The notes: generated by a model not told the origin, from the letters alone. Shown: positions 24,853-34,661, numbered from the stretch's first letter. The stretch: DNA of 64,000 nucleotides from Rhodospirillaceae bacterium (GCA_002709955.1 PAQY01000022.1:186001-250000); one strand, 5' to 3'. Numbers and translations are program-made.

Positions 24853-26865
24853 ATGCGCGTAGGTATTGAAGTTGGAGGAACTTTCACGGATCTCGTCGCT
24901 GTCGGCGATGGTAAGATCACTGTGACCAAAGTTCCCAGCACACCACACAGTCCAGATATTGGTGCGCTGAATGCCTTGAAAGAGGCGGGTATTAAAATCG
25001 ACACGCTGAGTGACCTTGCGCATGGTTCAACTGTCGCCACCAACGCCGTTCTGGAACGCAAAGGGGCAAAAGTCGCCTTTGTTGCAACAGAAGGATTTCG
25101 GGATATCCTGTTCCTGCAGCGCCATGACAGACGCAGCATCTACAACATTAAATATCAAAAGCCAGAACCTGTTGTTGCCCGTCGGGATTGCTTTGAAGTC
25201 AGCGAACGCATTCTGGCGAATGGCGATGTGGTCGAGGCCCTGAATGAACAGGCCGTTCGTGAAAAACTGATCCCCGCCCTGAAAGCGGGGGGATATGGTG
25301 CCGTTGCCATTTGTCTGTTGAATGGATATGCCAATCCGGTCCACGAAAACCGCTTACTAGAACTGATAGAAGAGTCGGTGCCAGGGCTGCTGGTCACCCG
25401 GTCCAGTGAGATCGTGCGCATCTTCCGGGAATTTGAACGGGCATCCACAACCAGCCTTTCCGCCTTTGTTCAGCCGGTTATCGACAACTATCTGGGTCGT
25501 CTTGAATCCAACCTGAAAGAGGATGGATTCAAGGGGCACTTGACCGTCATGCAATCCAATGGCGGACGCCTTCCTGCAACGGCGATGCGACGCAGCGCAA
25601 TCACCGCCCTGTTTTCCGGTCCGGCGGCTGGTGTCGTTGGTGCCGCCCGTCAATCCAGCAAATCTGGATTTGAAAATCTGATCACCTTCGACATGGGCGG
25701 AACATCCACGGATGTCTGTCTGGTCGACAATGGTCGCCCTGCCCTGACGATGGAAACTGAAATCGGTGGCCTGCCGGTCATGACCCCGGTTCTGGACATT
25801 GTCACCGTTGGTGGCGGCGGTGGATCCATCGCCTGGATCGATGATGGTGGCATGTTGCGTGTCGGCCCGCAAAGTGCGGGTGCAGATCCTGGCCCAGCCT
25901 GTTATGGTTTTGGGGGCAAGCTGCCCACAGTGACAGATGCCCAAGTGGTGCGCGGCGCGGTGCGCCCCGAAGCCTTCCTGGGCGGGCGCATGAAGATCGA
26001 TGTTGAGGCGGCGCGAAATGCGTTTACCGAAATCGCCGACCATTTTGGCATGACCATCGACGAGGCCGCCGAAAGCGTGGTTCGACTGGTCAATTCCAAT
26101 ATCGTGCGTGCCATTCAGTTGGTGTCGACAGAACGGGGTCGGGACCCGCGTGATTATGCCCTTGTGCCATTCGGTGGTGGCGGACCTTTGCATGCCGCAT
26201 CCATTGCTGAAGAACTGGGCATTGAGACGATTTGCATTCCGCCCAATGCCGGTGTGATTTCCGCATTCGGATTGCTGGCCTCAGACTTTGTTAAATTTGG
26301 CAATCGTACTCAAAAAATGCCCATGAAGGATGGTCCGGTTGAAGGGGCAACCATCTTTGCAGAACTGCGCGACGAGCTGATGGAAGAATTCAAACAGATG
26401 GGTCTGCCCGCAGACAAGCTGGAATTCACCTATACTGCCGATATGCGTTTTGTGGGTCAGGCATTTGAACTGGGCGTGGAACTGCCCGGCGACAGATTGA
26501 AATCCCTGACCGTGAAGGATTTCGGGGATGGCTTTGAAGAAGCGCATTTCCGCATGTTCTATCATGGTGTTGGGGCAAACCGCCCAATTGAAATCGTATC
26601 TTTCCGGGTCGGGGCAACATATCCTGTTGGGGAAATTCCGGACTTGCGATCCACAGGCGATGCCGCGCATTCCCTGGTGGAGCATCCGGTTTTTGACGGC
26701 GGTGAATGGATTTCCTGCCAGCATATGGCCAGCGAGGCCCTGAAAACCGGTGAGAAAATTGATAAACCAACCATTATTGAAGGCAGCACGGCGACCACTT
26801 TCGTGCCCGCTGGCTGGCACGCTGAATTGGATGATGCCAGCAACTTGATCATGAAAAGGAGCTAA
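24853..26865 (+). CDS. hyuA: hydantoinase/oxoprolinase subunit A (copy 2)
   Basis: A 670-residue HyuA-type subunit: EVGGTFTDLVAV at the N terminus, TFDMGGTSTDVCLVD near residue 278, and GGGGPLHAASIAEELGI near residue 438. The C-terminal hydantoinase domain ends with GSTATTFVPAGW. It is 3 bases ahead of hyuB2 and directly after dctM, in a rightward unit that continues to a FAD oxidase and gamma-glutamyltransferase. That company favours 5-oxoproline or a gamma-glutamyl lactam as substrate. It is clearly a diverged paralog of the copy at 16078, not a recent duplicate. AAAGGA precedes the ATG. Confidence 0.9.
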   Translation: MRVGIEVGGTFTDLVAVGDGKITVTKVPSTPHSPDIGALNALKEAGIKIDTLSDLAHGSTVATNAVLERKGAKVAFVATEGFRDILFLQRHDRRSIYNIKYQKPEPVVARRDCFEVSERILANGDVVEALNEQAVREKLIPALKAGGYGAVAICLLNGYANPVHENRLLELIEESVPGLLVTRSSEIVRIFREFERASTTSLSAFVQPVIDNYLGRLESNLKEDGFKGHLTVMQSNGGRLPATAMRRSAITALFSGPAAGVVGAARQSSKSGFENLITFDMGGTSTDVCLVDNGRPALTMETEIGGLPVMTPVLDIVTVGGGGGSIAWIDDGGMLRVGPQSAGADPGPACYGFGGKLPTVTDAQVVRGAVRPEAFLGGRMKIDVEAARNAFTEIADHFGMTIDEAAESVVRLVNSNIVRAIQLVSTERGRDPRDYALVPFGGGGPLHAASIAEELGIETICIPPNAGVISAFGLLASDFVKFGNRTQKMPMKDGPVEGATIFAELRDELMEEFKQMGLPADKLEFTYTADMRFVGQAFELGVELPGDRLKSLTVKDFGDGFEEAHFRMFYHGVGANRPIEIVSFRVGATYPVGEIPDLRSTGDAAHSLVEHPVFDGGEWISCQHMASEALKTGEKIDKPTIIEGSTATTFVPAGWHAELDDASNLIMKRS

Positions 26866-26868
26866 AGC

Positions 26869-28542
26869 ATGAAAATCAGTGCGCTCGACTATGCGGTAAT
26901 CAGCCAGGGCATTCATGCCGCCGCCCGCGAAATGGGTGTTAAGCTGATCCGTTCCGCTTACTCCACCATCCTGCGCGAGGCCCGCGACGGGTCCGCTGCC
27001 CTGTTGGACGCCCAGGGGCGGACCATTGCACAGGCCGAATTGATCCCGATGCAATTGGGCACAATTGACGCCATCGTGCAGCCCTGTTTGGAACTGTACC
27101 CGCCAGAAACCCTGGTCGAAGGGGATTTCCTGATCAACAATCACCCCTATCACGGCGGCCAGCACCTTCAGGATGTGTTCATTTTCAATCCTGTCTTCTT
27201 TGAAGGTGAATTGATTGGCTTTGGTGCCAGCGTTGCCCACCACCTTGATCTTGGGGGCGGCAGTGCCGGTCTGAACCCGAACGCGTCCGACGTCTATCAG
27301 GAAGGACTGCTGATCCCGCCATCGAAATACAATATGGAACGCGACTGGAATGGTGGAAATCTGGAACGCCTGATTGCCGCAAATATTCGTGTTCCGACCC
27401 AGACAATCGGTGATTTCAATGCACAATTTGCCGCCAATTTCATGGGGGGCGGTCGCTTGAAAGAGCTGTGCACGAAACACGGTGTCGATGCGGTGCGTGA
27501 AGCAATGGAAGAAATGCTGAACTATACCGAACGCCGCGTTCGGGCCGCGATTGAAGAATTGCCTGATGGTGTCTATACCGGTGAAGATTGCATCGACGAC
27601 GCTGCCTTTGCCGGTCAGGACCCAGTCTGGATCCGCGCCAAGGTCACCGTGAAGGGCGATACCATCGATGTGGATTTTGAAGGAACCGATCCACAGGTCG
27701 CGTGTAATATCAACTGTCCTTTCGCATCAACGCAATCTGTTGCCCTGTCGGCTGTGAAGGTCGCGTTGACCGGTTCGGATGTTCCTTTCAATTCCGGCCT
27801 GCGCCGCCCAATCACTTTCCGCGCACCCTATGGGTCAATCCTGAATCCCAAGCCGCCAGCCCCGGTTCGCGCGCGGATGATCCCCGCCTATCGGGCCTAT
27901 GATGCCATCATGAAGGCATTGTCGAAGGCGGCACCGGAAAAGGTCACGGCCATGGGCTTTGACTGTACCACAATCGCCTGTCTGTCCCATCAGGAAGATA
28001 CCGGCTTTGCCGTTCATATCGAACCCTATGGTGGCGGCTTTGGGGGCGGTTTTGACCGGGATGGCTGTGATGCAATCGACAACCAATTGTCCAACTGTGC
28101 CAACACACCGGTTGAGGCGCTGGATGCCGGTTATGATTTCTTCCGGATCAAATCCTACGCCATGGTGGCCGATTCCTTCGGACACGGACGCCATCGCGGT
28201 GGGGCTGGATTCCTGCGCAGCTATGAAATCCTGAAAGACGGCGCGACCTTCGCGATCTATTCCGATCACCACAAATTCGCAGCATCGGGATTGTTCGGGG
28301 GCAGCGACGGCTCGTTGGGCTATTGCCGCATCTTGCGGGGCAAGGAAATCATCACGGTCGGGTCCAAGAACCTGGTGAACCTGAAGAAGGGCGATATCGT
28401 CGAAGTCTTCTGTGGCGGCGGTGGCGGATATGGCGATCCGAAAGAGCGTGCACGGTCGGACATTGATCATGATATCGCCGAAGGATTGCTGACCGCCGCA
28501 GAAGCCGATCGCTTCTATCAAAGCGCCCAGGCGGCTGAGTAA
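26869..28542 (+). CDS. hyuB: hydantoinase B/oxoprolinase family subunit (copy 2)
   Basis: A 557-residue HyuB subunit. Conserved parts are SAYSTILREARDGSAALLD, INNHPYHGGQHLQDVFIFNPVFF and AHHLDLGGGSAG, with the C-terminal GGGGGYGDP. The gene begins 3 bases after hyuA2 with AGGAG upstream, so subunits are made together. The pair would hydrolyse a lactam or hydantoin at the expense of ATP in the cytoplasm. Alternative activity as an acetone-type carboxylase cannot be excluded from these motifs. Confidence 0.9.
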   Translation: MKISALDYAVISQGIHAAAREMGVKLIRSAYSTILREARDGSAALLDAQGRTIAQAELIPMQLGTIDAIVQPCLELYPPETLVEGDFLINNHPYHGGQHLQDVFIFNPVFFEGELIGFGASVAHHLDLGGGSAGLNPNASDVYQEGLLIPPSKYNMERDWNGGNLERLIAANIRVPTQTIGDFNAQFAANFMGGGRLKELCTKHGVDAVREAMEEMLNYTERRVRAAIEELPDGVYTGEDCIDDAAFAGQDPVWIRAKVTVKGDTIDVDFEGTDPQVACNINCPFASTQSVALSAVKVALTGSDVPFNSGLRRPITFRAPYGSILNPKPPAPVRARMIPAYRAYDAIMKALSKAAPEKVTAMGFDCTTIACLSHQEDTGFAVHIEPYGGGFGGGFDRDGCDAIDNQLSNCANTPVEALDAGYDFFRIKSYAMVADSFGHGRHRGGAGFLRSYEILKDGATFAIYSDHHKFAASGLFGGSDGSLGYCRILRGKEIITVGSKNLVNLKKGDIVEVFCGGGGGYGDPKERARSDIDHDIAEGLLTAAEADRFYQSAQAAE

Positions 28543-28547
28543 CCTGC

Positions 28548-29816
28548 ATGCGGGGCAATGTCTGGCATGACACGGCAAAAGAGCCGCCCATTACTGCCCA
28601 GGCTTTTCATGGCGACATGAAGACGACTGTGGCCGTGGTGGGTGGCGGCTTTGCGGGATTGTCCGCAGCATTGCATCTGGCAGAAGCGGGTGTGGATTGC
28701 TGTCTTCTTGAGGCAGCGGCATTCGGTGAAGGGGCATCAGGCCGAAACAATGGCCAGGTGATCCCCGGCCTGAAACTTGGCCCCGCTGATTTGAGAAAAC
28801 GCTATGGCGACGCCGGGGAAACCGTTGTGGAAACAGCGGCCGGCGCAGCCGATTTGGTTTTCGATTTGATTGAAAAACACGCCATCAACTGTGAACCAGA
28901 TCGCCGGGGATGGGTGCGGGCCGCCCACAGCCCCATCGCCATGCCCGCCATAGAAAAACAGGCCCGACAATGGCAGGACTATGGCGCACCGGTTGACGTG
29001 CTGGACCAAGGTCAGATTGCGGAATTGCTGGGGTCTGACCGGTATGTGGGGGGCATGATTGATCGTCGTGCGGGACGGCTGCACCCCCTGTCCTATTGCC
29101 ACGGCCTGGCACGGGCGGCCCAGTCCAAGGGGGCACGCCTGTATCAGAACAGTCCCGTCCTGTCGCTGTCCAAAAATGGCAGTGACTGGCACATAAAAAC
29201 AGCACAAGGCACGCTAACTGCAGAAAAAGTAATCCTGGCAACAGGGGCCTATAGCGATCATCTGGTGCCCGGATGGTCCAAGGGCTTTATGACGGTGCAC
29301 GCCATGCAGATCGCCTCTGCCCCACTATCATCCAACATCCTGAAAACCGTATTGCCAGGCGCATCGGCGATGTCCGATACGCGAAAACTGGCCCATGCGA
29401 TCCGCCTGGATGCGGAAGGGCGCATTATCATTTCCGGCCGTGGCCCCTTAAGCGGGCGCATAGACGACAGCGTTGTCCAGCAACTGGTCCGAACCATCGG
29501 GCGGTTGTTTCCAACCGTAGACGGCCAGGACTGGACCCATGTCTGGGCCGGGCGGATTGGCATCACCATGGACGAACTGCCACGGCTGTCATCGCCCCAA
29601 CCCGGACTGTATGGTATTGTCGGCTTCAATGGGCGCGGTGTCGCTATGGCAACCGCTTTTGGCAAGGCCGCCGCACAGCATTGTATGGATCAACCTGCGG
29701 GCTTTCCCATCGTTGATGCCCCAAAAGTCCCGTTCCACACATTGCGCAAGCCGATCCTGGCTGCGGCAATTGCCTATTACCGCACCCGTGATGCCTTGGG
29801 CCTTGCCAGCCGTTGA
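28548..29816 (+). CDS. FAD-dependent oxidoreductase, gamma-glutamylputrescine oxidase-like
   Basis: A 422-residue DAO-family flavoprotein. The first 25 residues (VWHDTAKEPP...) match the N-terminal arm seen in PuuB-type oxidases, so I keep the start at 28548 although its ribosome site is weak. The FAD motif GGGFAGLSAALHLAEAG begins at residue 32, and GASGRNNGQVIPGL follows at about 62-75. The C-terminal FAD segment is HVWAGRIGITMDELP and GIVGFNGRGVAMA. It would oxidise an amine or amino group to an imine or aldehyde with H2O2. The gene is 5 bases after hyuB2 and 29 before ggt, which supports action on a gamma-glutamyl amine, but glycine/sarcosine oxidases share the fold. Confidence 0.82.
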   Translation: MRGNVWHDTAKEPPITAQAFHGDMKTTVAVVGGGFAGLSAALHLAEAGVDCCLLEAAAFGEGASGRNNGQVIPGLKLGPADLRKRYGDAGETVVETAAGAADLVFDLIEKHAINCEPDRRGWVRAAHSPIAMPAIEKQARQWQDYGAPVDVLDQGQIAELLGSDRYVGGMIDRRAGRLHPLSYCHGLARAAQSKGARLYQNSPVLSLSKNGSDWHIKTAQGTLTAEKVILATGAYSDHLVPGWSKGFMTVHAMQIASAPLSSNILKTVLPGASAMSDTRKLAHAIRLDAEGRIIISGRGPLSGRIDDSVVQQLVRTIGRLFPTVDGQDWTHVWAGRIGITMDELPRLSSPQPGLYGIVGFNGRGVAMATAFGKAAAQHCMDQPAGFPIVDAPKVPFHTLRKPILAAAIAYYRTRDALGLASR

Positions 29817-29845
29817 TGCGAATTTTGCCTTAAAAGGAATATGAT

Positions 29846-31462
29846 ATGAAAGCCCACTCTTTCATCAGCACCCCGCAACCAGAGGCAACGGAAACCGGGA
29901 TTGAAATCCTGCGGCGCGGTGGGAATGCTGTCGATGCAGCCATCGCAACCGCCCTGGTGCAAGGTGTTGTCGATCCCCAGATGTGCGGCATCGCCGGTTT
30001 CGGCAGCATGCAAATCTATATGCCGAAAAAAGGGTTCCACGGCTTTATTGATTTTCACGGCAAGACACCTGCTGCCGCGACACCAGACATGTGGCAGGAC
30101 TTGATCGAAGGGGAAGCCCGGGATGGCTTCGGCTTTATCCTGAAAGGCAATGTCAATGATGCGGGCTATCAATCCATTACCGTACCGGGCAGCCTGAAAG
30201 CCTATTTTGAGGCCCAGACAGAGCATGGCGTGATGGACTGGTCAGACATCGTCCAACCCGCAATCGATCACGCCGAACGCGGTGTCGTCATTCGCCCGCA
30301 TATGCATTTTTTCTGGACGGTCAATGACGGTATGGGGCGTGTTCTGACAACAGACCGTCTGGCCCTGACACCGTCTGGTCGTCGCATCTATTTTCACCCC
30401 GATGGCACATTAAAGCGTCCTGGTGAGCGGCTGGAGAATCCCGACCTGGCACAAACCCTGCGCAAAATTGCAAAAGGGGGGGCGGATGTCTTTTACACCG
30501 GTGAGATCGCGGAAATCATCGCCGCCGATATGCAGGCGAATGGGGGCCTGTTATCAGCGGATGATCTGAAGAATTATCAGACAACCCGCTGTGATCCGCT
30601 ATGGGGGCGCTTTCGCAGTTTCGATATTGCCAGCAATCAGCCGCCGGGCGGTGGTATCATGCTGATCGAAATGCTGCAGATCCTAGAGAATTTTGATCTT
30701 AAAACATTGGGTCACAATTCCACTGAGTATATCCGGATCGTGGCTGAGGCCATGAAGCGTGCGACCCGCGACAAGGACATGTTTGTCGGGGACCCCGCAT
30801 TCTTTGATGTTCCCATCGACCGGCTAACCGATATCGCCTATGCGCGGGAACAGGCGGATCGGATCAAAGCAGGCGACATCGCCTCCGTAGAGCGTTTGAA
30901 CGACAGTTTCCCGGAATCAAAGGACACAACCCATATCGCTGTGGCCGATGCTGCTGGAAATCTGGTCAGCATGACCCATTCCCTGGGCATGCCGTCGGGC
31001 ATCATTACAGAGGGGTTGGGCTTCATGTATAATGGCTGTATGGCCGTGTTCGATCCCCGCCCCGGTCGGGCAGGGTCCATCGCGCCAGGGAAATCCCGGT
31101 TCAGTTCCGTCTGTCCGACCATCGTCTTTAAGGACAAGGACCCTAAAGTGGTGATTGGCGCCCCAGGCGGCACCCAGATCGCCATGGGCGTGCTTCAGGC
31201 CACATTGAATGTGCTGGAATTTGACATGCCGATCCTGGATGCCATCGTTGCCCCCCGGTTTTCCGCCACCAGCAGCGCGATTGACGTCAGCAACCGAATT
31301 CCAGGATTTGTAACGAAAGGGCTGGAAACGCGCGGTTATGAGATAATCCGAAGCCCGTTCAGCTATGGTTTTGCCGCCGTCCACGGCCTGAAGCGCAATT
31401 CAGACAAGACATGGTCCGGCGCGGCAGATCCCGGCCATGACGGTATGGCGCTGGGCCTTTAG
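29846..31462 (+). CDS. ggt: gamma-glutamyltransferase family protein
   Basis: A 538-residue Ntn-hydrolase precursor. The nucleophile is T361 in DTTHIAVAD, the start of the small subunit after self-cleavage. The N-terminal large-subunit landmark is GGNAVDAAIATALVQGVVDPQMCGIAGFG. There is no signal peptide, so unlike many GGTs it should act in the cytoplasm. The enzyme removes or transfers gamma-glutamyl groups, or hydrolyses cephalosporin-like amides in some members. It ends the hyuAB2-oxidase unit. AAGGA is seven bases before the ATG. Together with HyuAB2 it suggests a gamma-glutamyl or 5-oxoproline pathway. Confidence 0.9.
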   Translation: MKAHSFISTPQPEATETGIEILRRGGNAVDAAIATALVQGVVDPQMCGIAGFGSMQIYMPKKGFHGFIDFHGKTPAAATPDMWQDLIEGEARDGFGFILKGNVNDAGYQSITVPGSLKAYFEAQTEHGVMDWSDIVQPAIDHAERGVVIRPHMHFFWTVNDGMGRVLTTDRLALTPSGRRIYFHPDGTLKRPGERLENPDLAQTLRKIAKGGADVFYTGEIAEIIAADMQANGGLLSADDLKNYQTTRCDPLWGRFRSFDIASNQPPGGGIMLIEMLQILENFDLKTLGHNSTEYIRIVAEAMKRATRDKDMFVGDPAFFDVPIDRLTDIAYAREQADRIKAGDIASVERLNDSFPESKDTTHIAVADAAGNLVSMTHSLGMPSGIITEGLGFMYNGCMAVFDPRPGRAGSIAPGKSRFSSVCPTIVFKDKDPKVVIGAPGGTQIAMGVLQATLNVLEFDMPILDAIVAPRFSATSSAIDVSNRIPGFVTKGLETRGYEIIRSPFSYGFAAVHGLKRNSDKTWSGAADPGHDGMALGL

Positions 31463-31500
31463 CGTGGCAGGCGGGGGTATGGTCGGCGGGATGCCGGGCC

Positions 31501-31998
31501 TTAAACCAGGTCCTCGATATCGACATCTGGACCGACCGGCACGCCATATTCCCGTTTAGACGTGCGAATACCGATGGCAGACCGCACATTGGCGACATTC
31601 GGGGCGGCTGTCAGTTGGCTTGTCAGAAAGCGGTTATAGCTGTCCAGGTCCCGGGCGACGACCTTCAATAGAAAGTCCGTATCCCCTTGTAACATGTGAC
31701 ATTCCCGAACCAGGGGCCAGTCTGCGGCCATTTCCTCAAACTTCCGCAAGTCACTTTCGGCCTGACTGACCAGACCGACAAAGGCAAAGACCGTAACGTC
31801 AAAGCCCAGCATTTCCCCATCAAGGTCTGCATGATAGCCCCGGATAAACCCGGCTTCTTCCAGCGCCCGCACACGCCGCAGGCAGGGCGGCGCAGAAATT
31901 CCAGCATTATGGGCCAGTTCAACATTCGTGATCCGACCGTCCGCTTGAAGATCGCGCAGGATTTTCTTATCAATTTTATCCAGTTTTGCCCGTCGCAT
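31501..31998 (-). CDS. Lrp/AsnC family transcriptional regulator
   Basis: A 165-residue Lrp/AsnC protein. The N-terminal HTH (LDKIDKKILRDLQADGRITNVELAHNAGIS then CLRRVRALEEAGFIRGY) covers about residues 5-63, followed by a RAM effector domain (about 70-155) with the DTDFLLKVVARDLDSYNRFL pattern. Such regulators sense amino acids. It is convergent with ggt, with 38 bases between, and divergent from the ELM1-like gene. Control of the adjacent amino acid derivative pathway is plausible, yet no binding site was recognised. Confidence 0.9.
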   Translation of the reverse strand: MRRAKLDKIDKKILRDLQADGRITNVELAHNAGISAPPCLRRVRALEEAGFIRGYHADLDGEMLGFDVTVFAFVGLVSQAESDLRKFEEMAADWPLVRECHMLQGDTDFLLKVVARDLDSYNRFLTSQLTAAPNVANVRSAIGIRTSKREYGVPVGPDVDIEDLV

Positions 31999-32153
31999 TC
32001 CTGCACCATCCTATTGGGAAATATCGAACTGCCATGATAACAGGAATTACCCTTTTTGGCCTGTTCGCGCAATAATATTATCTATCTGATTTATCGCAGA
32101 TGTCCAGGCAGAGATACTTGCCCTGCCATGACAGGCGGGGCATAACCGCTGAT

Positions 32154-33185
32154 ATGGTAACAGATAACGCCCCTTTTGGCCCGCAAGCGCCCCCCCTATG
32201 CTGGGTTCTGACCGATGGTCGGGCTGGCAATCGATCTCCTGCGCGTGGCCTGGCAGAAGCAGTCGGTCTGCCAATTGTGGAAAAGGAAATTACACTGGCC
32301 AGGCCATGGCAATGGCTGCCCGCCAGCTATTGGCCAAAAGGGTTGATTGGAAACTCTATGGGGACCCGTCCGTCTGCTTCCGACCCGCTGACGCCCCCTT
32401 GGCCCGCTCTGATTGTTTCCTGTGGACGGCGCAGCATCGGCACCGCCCTTGCGATAAAGCGACGCAGCGCAGGCCGCACCAGCATTGTTCATATCCAGAA
32501 CCCGCGCATGGACTTGCGCCCTTTTGATCTGGTTGCTGCCCCTGAACACGATGGGATCACAGGGGAGAATGTCGCCATAACGACAGGGTCGCTGCATGGC
32601 GTGACCCGCGCAAAGCTGGATGACGCCGCCGCCCACTGGCAGTCCCGGCTGTCCCATCTGCCCACGCCCAGAATTGCTGTCCTGATCGGTGGCAGCAACA
32701 GCGCCTATCGATTGGATGCGGCGACCGGCACGCGCATTGCCCAGGAGCTGGCCAGCCTGGCCCATAGTACCGGGGCGGGTCTGATGGTCACAACATCCCG
32801 CCGCACCGACCCCACCGCCGTTGCCGCCATTCGCGCGGCCCTGGAGGACGCCCCGGCGGAAATCTGGTCTGGCGATGGGGAAAATCCCTATTTCGCCTAT
32901 CTGGGATTGGCCGACCGGATCATTGTCACCGGCGATTCCGTAAATATGGTATCAGAGGCCGCAGCCACAGGCCGCCCGGTTCAGGTCATTCATTTGCCCA
33001 TTACTGGCCGCGCCACGAAATTTGAACGCTTTCACCGCGCCATGGAAGACGCCGGGGCCACGCGCAAATTTGAGGGCGCGTTGGTTGACTGGGAATTTAA
33101 CGCCCTAAATGATACCCTGGCTGTGGCGCAACGGGTCAAAGACATCCTGCGCCATAAAGGTGTAGAAACGCCGGACGCATCCTAA
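32154..33185 (+). CDS. ELM1/YiiP-like GT-B fold protein (mitochondrial fission ELM1 family)
   Basis: A protein of about 343 residues of the ELM1 family (DUF1022), also annotated as nucleoside-diphosphate-sugar epimerase-like. The landmarks are WVLTDGRAGNRSPARGLAEA near the N terminus, ISCGRRS-like IVSCGRRSIGTALAIKR, HIQNPRMDLRPFDLVAAPEHD, and a C-terminal TSRRTDP and VTGDSVNMVSEAAATGRPV, the last resembling a GT-B donor site. Bacterial members are of unknown function and often linked to envelope sugar genes. ATG 32154 is preferred over an upstream in-frame ATG at 32100, but neither has a clear ribosome site. Confidence 0.78.
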   Translation: MVTDNAPFGPQAPPLCWVLTDGRAGNRSPARGLAEAVGLPIVEKEITLARPWQWLPASYWPKGLIGNSMGTRPSASDPLTPPWPALIVSCGRRSIGTALAIKRRSAGRTSIVHIQNPRMDLRPFDLVAAPEHDGITGENVAITTGSLHGVTRAKLDDAAAHWQSRLSHLPTPRIAVLIGGSNSAYRLDAATGTRIAQELASLAHSTGAGLMVTTSRRTDPTAVAAIRAALEDAPAEIWSGDGENPYFAYLGLADRIIVTGDSVNMVSEAAATGRPVQVIHLPITGRATKFERFHRAMEDAGATRKFEGALVDWEFNALNDTLAVAQRVKDILRHKGVETPDAS

Positions 33186-33282
33186 ACATTAAATGCGACA
33201 CGGTGTCAGATAGACATCACAACACGACAGGTCGATATATATAGAGTGATCGTAAATCTATGAAACATTAGGGGTATTTGAA

Positions 33283-34656
33283 ATGGATGCTGTAACACTC
33301 GCCCGCATGCAGTTTGGTGCGAATATCTCATTCCATATCCTGTTTCCGACGATCACGATCGCGCTGGGTTGGGTGTTGCTGTATTTCAAAATGGCCTATG
33401 CCCGCAGCGGCGACAGCAAATGGATGGATGCCTATTTCTTCTGGGTAAAGATTTTCGCACTGTCCTTTGCCATGGGTGTGGTGTCCGGCATCACGATGAG
33501 CTTCCAATTCGGCACCAATTGGCCCGGTTATATGGAGCGTGTCGGGAATATCGCAGGCCCCTTGTTGGCCTATGAGGTGCTGACAGCCTTTTTCCTGGAA
33601 GCCGTATTTTTGGGGATCATGCTGTTCGGGTTCAGCCGCGTTTCCAATCGTGTCCATACAATCGCGACCTTTCTGGTAGCCTTTGGCACGACGGTTTCCG
33701 CCTTCTGGATCATTGCCCTGAATTCCTGGATGCAGACCCCGACAGGGTTTGAGATGCGCGACGGCGTTGCCCATGCGACGGACTGGTTTGCCATCGTCTT
33801 CAATCCCTCCATGCCCTATCGGCTTGTCCATATGCTGCTGGCTTCAGGCTTAACCGTCTCTTTCCTGATTGCCGGATTGTCCGCATTCCGGTGGTTGCGC
33901 AGTGATCGCAGCCCCGGCAACCGCGTCGCCCTGAAAACCGGTGTCACGCTGGCGGCAATTCTGATCCCTGTCCAGATTTATGCCGGGGACCTGCACGGAT
34001 TGAACACACTGGAACATCAGCCCGCCAAGGTCGCAGCGATGGAAGCGAACTGGACCACCCAAAGCAATGTGCCGCTGGTGCTGTTTGCAATTCCAGACCA
34101 GGAAACACGCGAGAATAAATTTGAAATCGCGATTCCCAACGGGGCCAGTCTGATCCTAAAACATGATCCCGATGGCATTATTCCGGGCCTGAATGATTTC
34201 GTTGCCGCCGATGGGACCATCAATCACCCCCCCGTCGCGCCCGTCTTTTTCGCATTCCGGATCATGGTCGGCGTTGGCCTGGCCATGCTGGCCGTTTCCT
34301 GGTTTGCGACATGGTATCTGCGCAACGGTCAAGATTTGCGACCCTGGCTGGCCTGGATCCTGGTTGGGATGGCATTTTCCGGCTGGATCGCGACCCTGGC
34401 TGGTTGGTACACAACCGAAATTGGCCGCCAACCCTGGCTGGTCACGGGCGTTCTGACAACCACAGAGGCAGCGTCCGACGTGGCGGCTGGAATGATCGCC
34501 AGCACGTTTATTGCCTATCTTGTGGTCTATGCAGGACTGATCGTCGCCTATATCGCGACACTGATGTATGTCTCTGACAAGGCCGCCAAGCAAACCCCCG
34601 GTGCCCAATCCGATAAAGGGTACCAACCGGGCTTCTCATCCTCACCAGCGGAGTAG
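33283..34656 (+). CDS. cydA: cytochrome bd-type quinol oxidase subunit I (CIO-like)
   Basis: A 457-residue membrane protein that reduces O2 to water with quinol. Haem ligands H18 (NISFHILFP) and H183 (YRLVHMLLASG), the acidic pair E98 and E106, and GRQPW at 381-385 are present. It lacks the long Q-loop insert of Escherichia-type CydA, so it belongs to the short, cyanide-insensitive oxidase (CIO/CydA) class. GGGGT lies shortly ahead of the ATG. cydB follows after 5 bases; no cydX or cydDC is adjacent. A high-affinity or low-proton oxidase fits an organism that must adjust oxygen tension for phototrophy. Confidence 0.93.
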   Translation: MDAVTLARMQFGANISFHILFPTITIALGWVLLYFKMAYARSGDSKWMDAYFFWVKIFALSFAMGVVSGITMSFQFGTNWPGYMERVGNIAGPLLAYEVLTAFFLEAVFLGIMLFGFSRVSNRVHTIATFLVAFGTTVSAFWIIALNSWMQTPTGFEMRDGVAHATDWFAIVFNPSMPYRLVHMLLASGLTVSFLIAGLSAFRWLRSDRSPGNRVALKTGVTLAAILIPVQIYAGDLHGLNTLEHQPAKVAAMEANWTTQSNVPLVLFAIPDQETRENKFEIAIPNGASLILKHDPDGIIPGLNDFVAADGTINHPPVAPVFFAFRIMVGVGLAMLAVSWFATWYLRNGQDLRPWLAWILVGMAFSGWIATLAGWYTTEIGRQPWLVTGVLTTTEAASDVAAGMIASTFIAYLVVYAGLIVAYIATLMYVSDKAAKQTPGAQSDKGYQPGFSSSPAE

Positions 34657-34661
34657 ACATT

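Noticed and set aside
26281-27480. Minus-strand frame of 399 codons opposite hyuA2 and hyuB2
   Set aside because: Shadow of well-supported hydantoinase genes; no motif or ribosome site of its own.
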